Assembly: GCA_949035555.1 (NCBI GenBank)
Contig: CAROLD010000024.1
Span: forward strand, 1 to 25,039
DNA: 25,039 bases
DNA from: an uncultured bacterium
GTDB taxonomy: Bacteria; Cyanobacteriota; Vampirovibrionia; Gastranaerophilales; Gastranaerophilaceae
Direction: 5' to 3'
How positions within the stretch are numbered: position 1 is the stretch's first letter; each line of letters starts with the position of its first letter. Positions 23,618-25,039 of this stretch are shown here, one piece after another. The notes below the pieces were generated by a model. The model was not told where the DNA came from. It saw only the letters and a list, made by a program, of their open reading frames with translations, and ran no database searches. Made by a program: the position numbers and the translations under genes.

Positions 23618-24124
23618 TTAGTAGGTAGCAGGAGAATATTCTCTTGATGCTAATTCTCTATCTATGAGGTAGAGTGCAGACTTTTCTGCACCAAAAGCTT
23701 TAAGCTTGGATATAATACGAAGAACCGAAGCTTCTTCTTCAATTTGTTCTTTTAAATACCAATCAATAAAGTTTCTTGTAGCAAGGTCACATTCACCTTC
23801 CGACATATCAGCAACACAGTCAATTGCAGAAGTTATAGAGCGTTCATGCTGATAAATCTGTTCAAATACACTGACTGGACCGTTCATATCTAGTGTCGGC
23901 ATTTCAAGCTGCTGAAGTTTAATCTGGGATTTTCTATTTAAAACATATTCAAACAAAATCATGCCGTGGTCTATTTCTTCTCTAGATTGTACTTTAGTCC
24001 AGTGAGAAAAGCCGTACAGACCAATTTCAGAAAAATAAGCAGACATTGCAAGATATAAATAAGCGGAATAAAATTCCTTGTTAATTTGCTCGTTAAGTAC
24101 GTCTCTGATTTTATCACTAATCAT
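23618..24124 (-). CDS. ftnA: Bacterial non-haem ferritin
   Basis: 168 residues, standard for FtnA-type ferritins. The 24-mer shell oxidises Fe2+ and stores ferric mineral. The ferroxidase ligands fall at the positions known from E. coli FtnA: Glu17, Glu50, His53, Glu94, Gln127 and Glu130 are all present. AAAGGAG lies before the ATG. It follows desulfoferrodoxin by 17 nt, so the two form an iron/superoxide-defence operon: the reductase removes superoxide while ferritin sequesters iron that would feed Fenton chemistry. Confidence 0.96.
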   Translation of the reverse strand: MISDKIRDVLNEQINKEFYSAYLYLAMSAYFSEIGLYGFSHWTKVQSREEIDHGMILFEYVLNRKSQIKLQQLEMPTLDMNGPVSVFEQIYQHERSITSAIDCVADMSEGECDLATRNFIDWYLKEQIEEEASVLRIISKLKAFGAEKSALYLIDRELASREYSPATY

Positions 24125-24141
24125 CTACACTCCTTTCGTTG

Positions 24142-24534
24142 TTATTTTTTACCTTCCCATAAGCCGTGAATATTGCAGTATGCTATAGCATTTTTAATAT
24201 CAGATGCACAATGCAGTTTTTTCACTGGTTCATCACCGGGGTTTAAGAATTTCAAACAAACATATCTTTCATCGTTAGAAACAGCTTCTATAAACTGAAT
24301 ATAGTGTTCCTGTTCCATCGGGTGCGGTAATGAACCTACACGAATTTCTTCTTCCCCATTTTCAAGCTTTACAAAGACCGGAACGTGTTTTTCGTTTGCG
24401 TTATCGTCATTTTTATGAGGTTCCATATAAGTCATCGGATGTCCACAACAAACAAGTTCACCATCACCGGCAACAAGAACCTGAACAATATTACCGCAAG
24501 TTTCGCATCTATATAAATCTAAACGTTGTGTCAT
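24142..24534 (-). CDS. dfx: Desulfoferrodoxin (class 2Fe superoxide reductase)
   Basis: 130 residues. It reduces superoxide to peroxide without releasing oxygen, the usual defence of anaerobes. The N-terminal desulforedoxin centre has Cys10, Cys13, Cys29 and Cys30 (YRCETCG ... VCCGHP). The catalytic centre II ligands are His50, His71, His77, Cys120 and His123 (CNIHGLW). Both centres are intact, so this is the two-iron type and not neelaredoxin. AAAGGAG precedes the ATG. First gene of an operon with ferritin; divergent from the SRP RNA. Electron donors such as rubredoxin are not in the window. Confidence 0.96.
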   Translation of the reverse strand: MTQRLDLYRCETCGNIVQVLVAGDGELVCCGHPMTYMEPHKNDDNANEKHVPVFVKLENGEEEIRVGSLPHPMEQEHYIQFIEAVSNDERYVCLKFLNPGDEPVKKLHCASDIKNAIAYCNIHGLWEGKK

Positions 24535-24619
24535 ACAATTCTCCTTTCCCTTAAAGGATAAAGTTTAAAAGGCAAATTTCATCACCGGCGCGGCTAGTAT
24601 TAAAAATAGATAACAGTAC

Positions 24620-24648
24620 TAGACTAAAAATTTTTAGTATGATAGGAT
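24620..24648 (+). promoter_or_regulatory. SRP RNA promoter
   Basis: TAGACT (24620-24625), 17-nt spacer, TAGGAT (24643-24648) preceded by TGA. Seven nt separate the -10 from the first paired base of the RNA at 24656. Confidence 0.55.
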
Positions 24649-24655
24649 AAATATT

Positions 24656-24917
24656 AAGCCGTACTCCACGGGGAATTGCAATCCCTCGACCCGAAGCTAA
24701 GGCGGGGTGCAGAGCCTGTTGTGAGGATTTTATAGACGGATATGAATTTAATATAATCGTTGATAACAAGGGTTAAGATGGCGTAAGCTTTCGAACCGTG
24801 TCAGGGGGGAAACTCAGCAGCACTAAGATTGACCTTGCGGGTGTTTTAATTCTTGAAGGAGAAAGTATTAGAGGAGTATTCTTTTATAACTTTCGATAGA
24901 CAGTGGTACGGCTTTTT
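24656..24917 (+). ncRNA. ffs: Signal recognition particle RNA, large bacterial type with Alu domain
   Basis: About 262 nt. The ends pair: AAGCCGTAC (24656-24664) with GTACGGCTT (24906-24914), followed by a short T-run. The Ffh-binding tip is at 24801-24821: CAGG, stem GGG/CUC capped by the GNRA loop GAAA, then AGCAGC, matching the conserved helix 8 internal loop. Near the 5' end, GGGG..TGCAA..CCC and CCC-GAAGCTAAGGC-GGGG give the two small hairpins (helices 3 and 4) of the Alu domain, as in the large SRP RNA of Bacillus/Clostridia. It scaffolds Ffh for cotranslational membrane targeting. The organism therefore uses the long SRP RNA instead of the short 4.5S form. Confidence 0.9.
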
Positions 24918-24997
24918 ATATTAAAATATTAACCATAATTTACCCTTGAAACTGCAACACTCACAGTTCGTTTGTTACACTGCTCGCATAAAAGAAA

Positions 24998-25019
24998 AAC
25001 GACTGTTTTACGAGTCGTT
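24998..25019 (-). terminator. Rho-independent terminator for a minus-strand gene right of the window
   Basis: Stem AACGACT / AGTCGTT (7 bp) with an 8-nt loop. On the minus strand it is followed by TTTTCTTTT. No coding sequence is seen between the SRP RNA and this point (24918-24997), so it should end a gene or operon that begins beyond 25039. Confidence 0.6.
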
Positions 25020-25039
25020 GGAAAATCAATAGGAAAAAG

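Noticed and set aside
24551..24769. 72-codon minus-strand frame over the start of the SRP RNA
   Set aside because: It lies antisense to a structured RNA and its promoter; no RBS and no protein-like features.
1..25039. CRISPR arrays, insertion sequences, prophage or plasmid genes
   Set aside because: No spaced direct repeats, transposase, integrase or terminal inverted repeats were seen; gene content is chromosomal.

Overview
The window is AT-rich and looks like chromosome of a gut-type non-photosynthetic cyanobacterial relative (Melainabacteria/Vampirovibrionia, most likely Gastranaerophilales). The grounds are the cyanobacterium-like FtsZ (GVEFW..NTD and the IPDFLKR tail), the NarL-type regulator with a cyanobacterial-style linker, hybrid kinase architecture, split metabolic enzymes, desulfoferrodoxin plus ferritin (an anaerobe exposed to air), and a type IV pseudopilin with a giant Cys-rich ectodomain. 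The placement is inference; no 16S gene is present.

Layout. 1-1354 (-): N-terminal part of a secreted beta-helix repeat adhesin, cut by the window edge, with a 327-bp regulatory region upstream. 1682-3547 (-): dnaX. 3590-4474 (+): LD-carboxypeptidase, tail to tail with a tandem UspA protein (4471-5328, -). 5459-10369 (+): five-gene run of sigma-like factor, gcvPB, dehydratase-activase-like protein, membrane protein and miaA, meeting a YhcH-family gene (-). 10883-14758 (-): wecG/tagA, N-terminal transketolase half and pseudopilin, ending at a strong terminator. 14804-15640 (+): secreted CsgG/LpoB-like protein. 15624-15800 (-): a previously unlisted 58-codon membrane-anchored small ORF. 15870-16337 (+): YbaK-type deacylase. 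16370-16456 (-): tRNA-Leu(CAA). 16589-17380 (+): secreted carboxypeptidase-regulatory-like protein. 17429-19551 (-): nadK and ftsZ. 19598-19867 (+): GIY-YIG protein. 19836-23551 (-): sensor kinase, response regulator, envelope protein. 23618-24534 (-): desulfoferrodoxin and ferritin. 24656-24917 (+): SRP RNA of the large type with an Alu domain.

The most interesting signal is in the promoters. Many first genes have no Shine-Dalgarno but carry a -10 box (often extended, TGnTANNNT) exactly 6 nt, or 8-9 nt, before the ATG, so that transcription should begin at or within three bases of the start codon. This is seen for dnaX, wecG, the 14804 gene, the small ORF, ybaK, nadK, the GIY-YIG gene and the sensor kinase. 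Genes with distant promoters (ftsZ) or operon-internal position mostly have a good Shine-Dalgarno. The window therefore appears to mix leaderless and leadered transcripts, with three divergent leaderless pairs.
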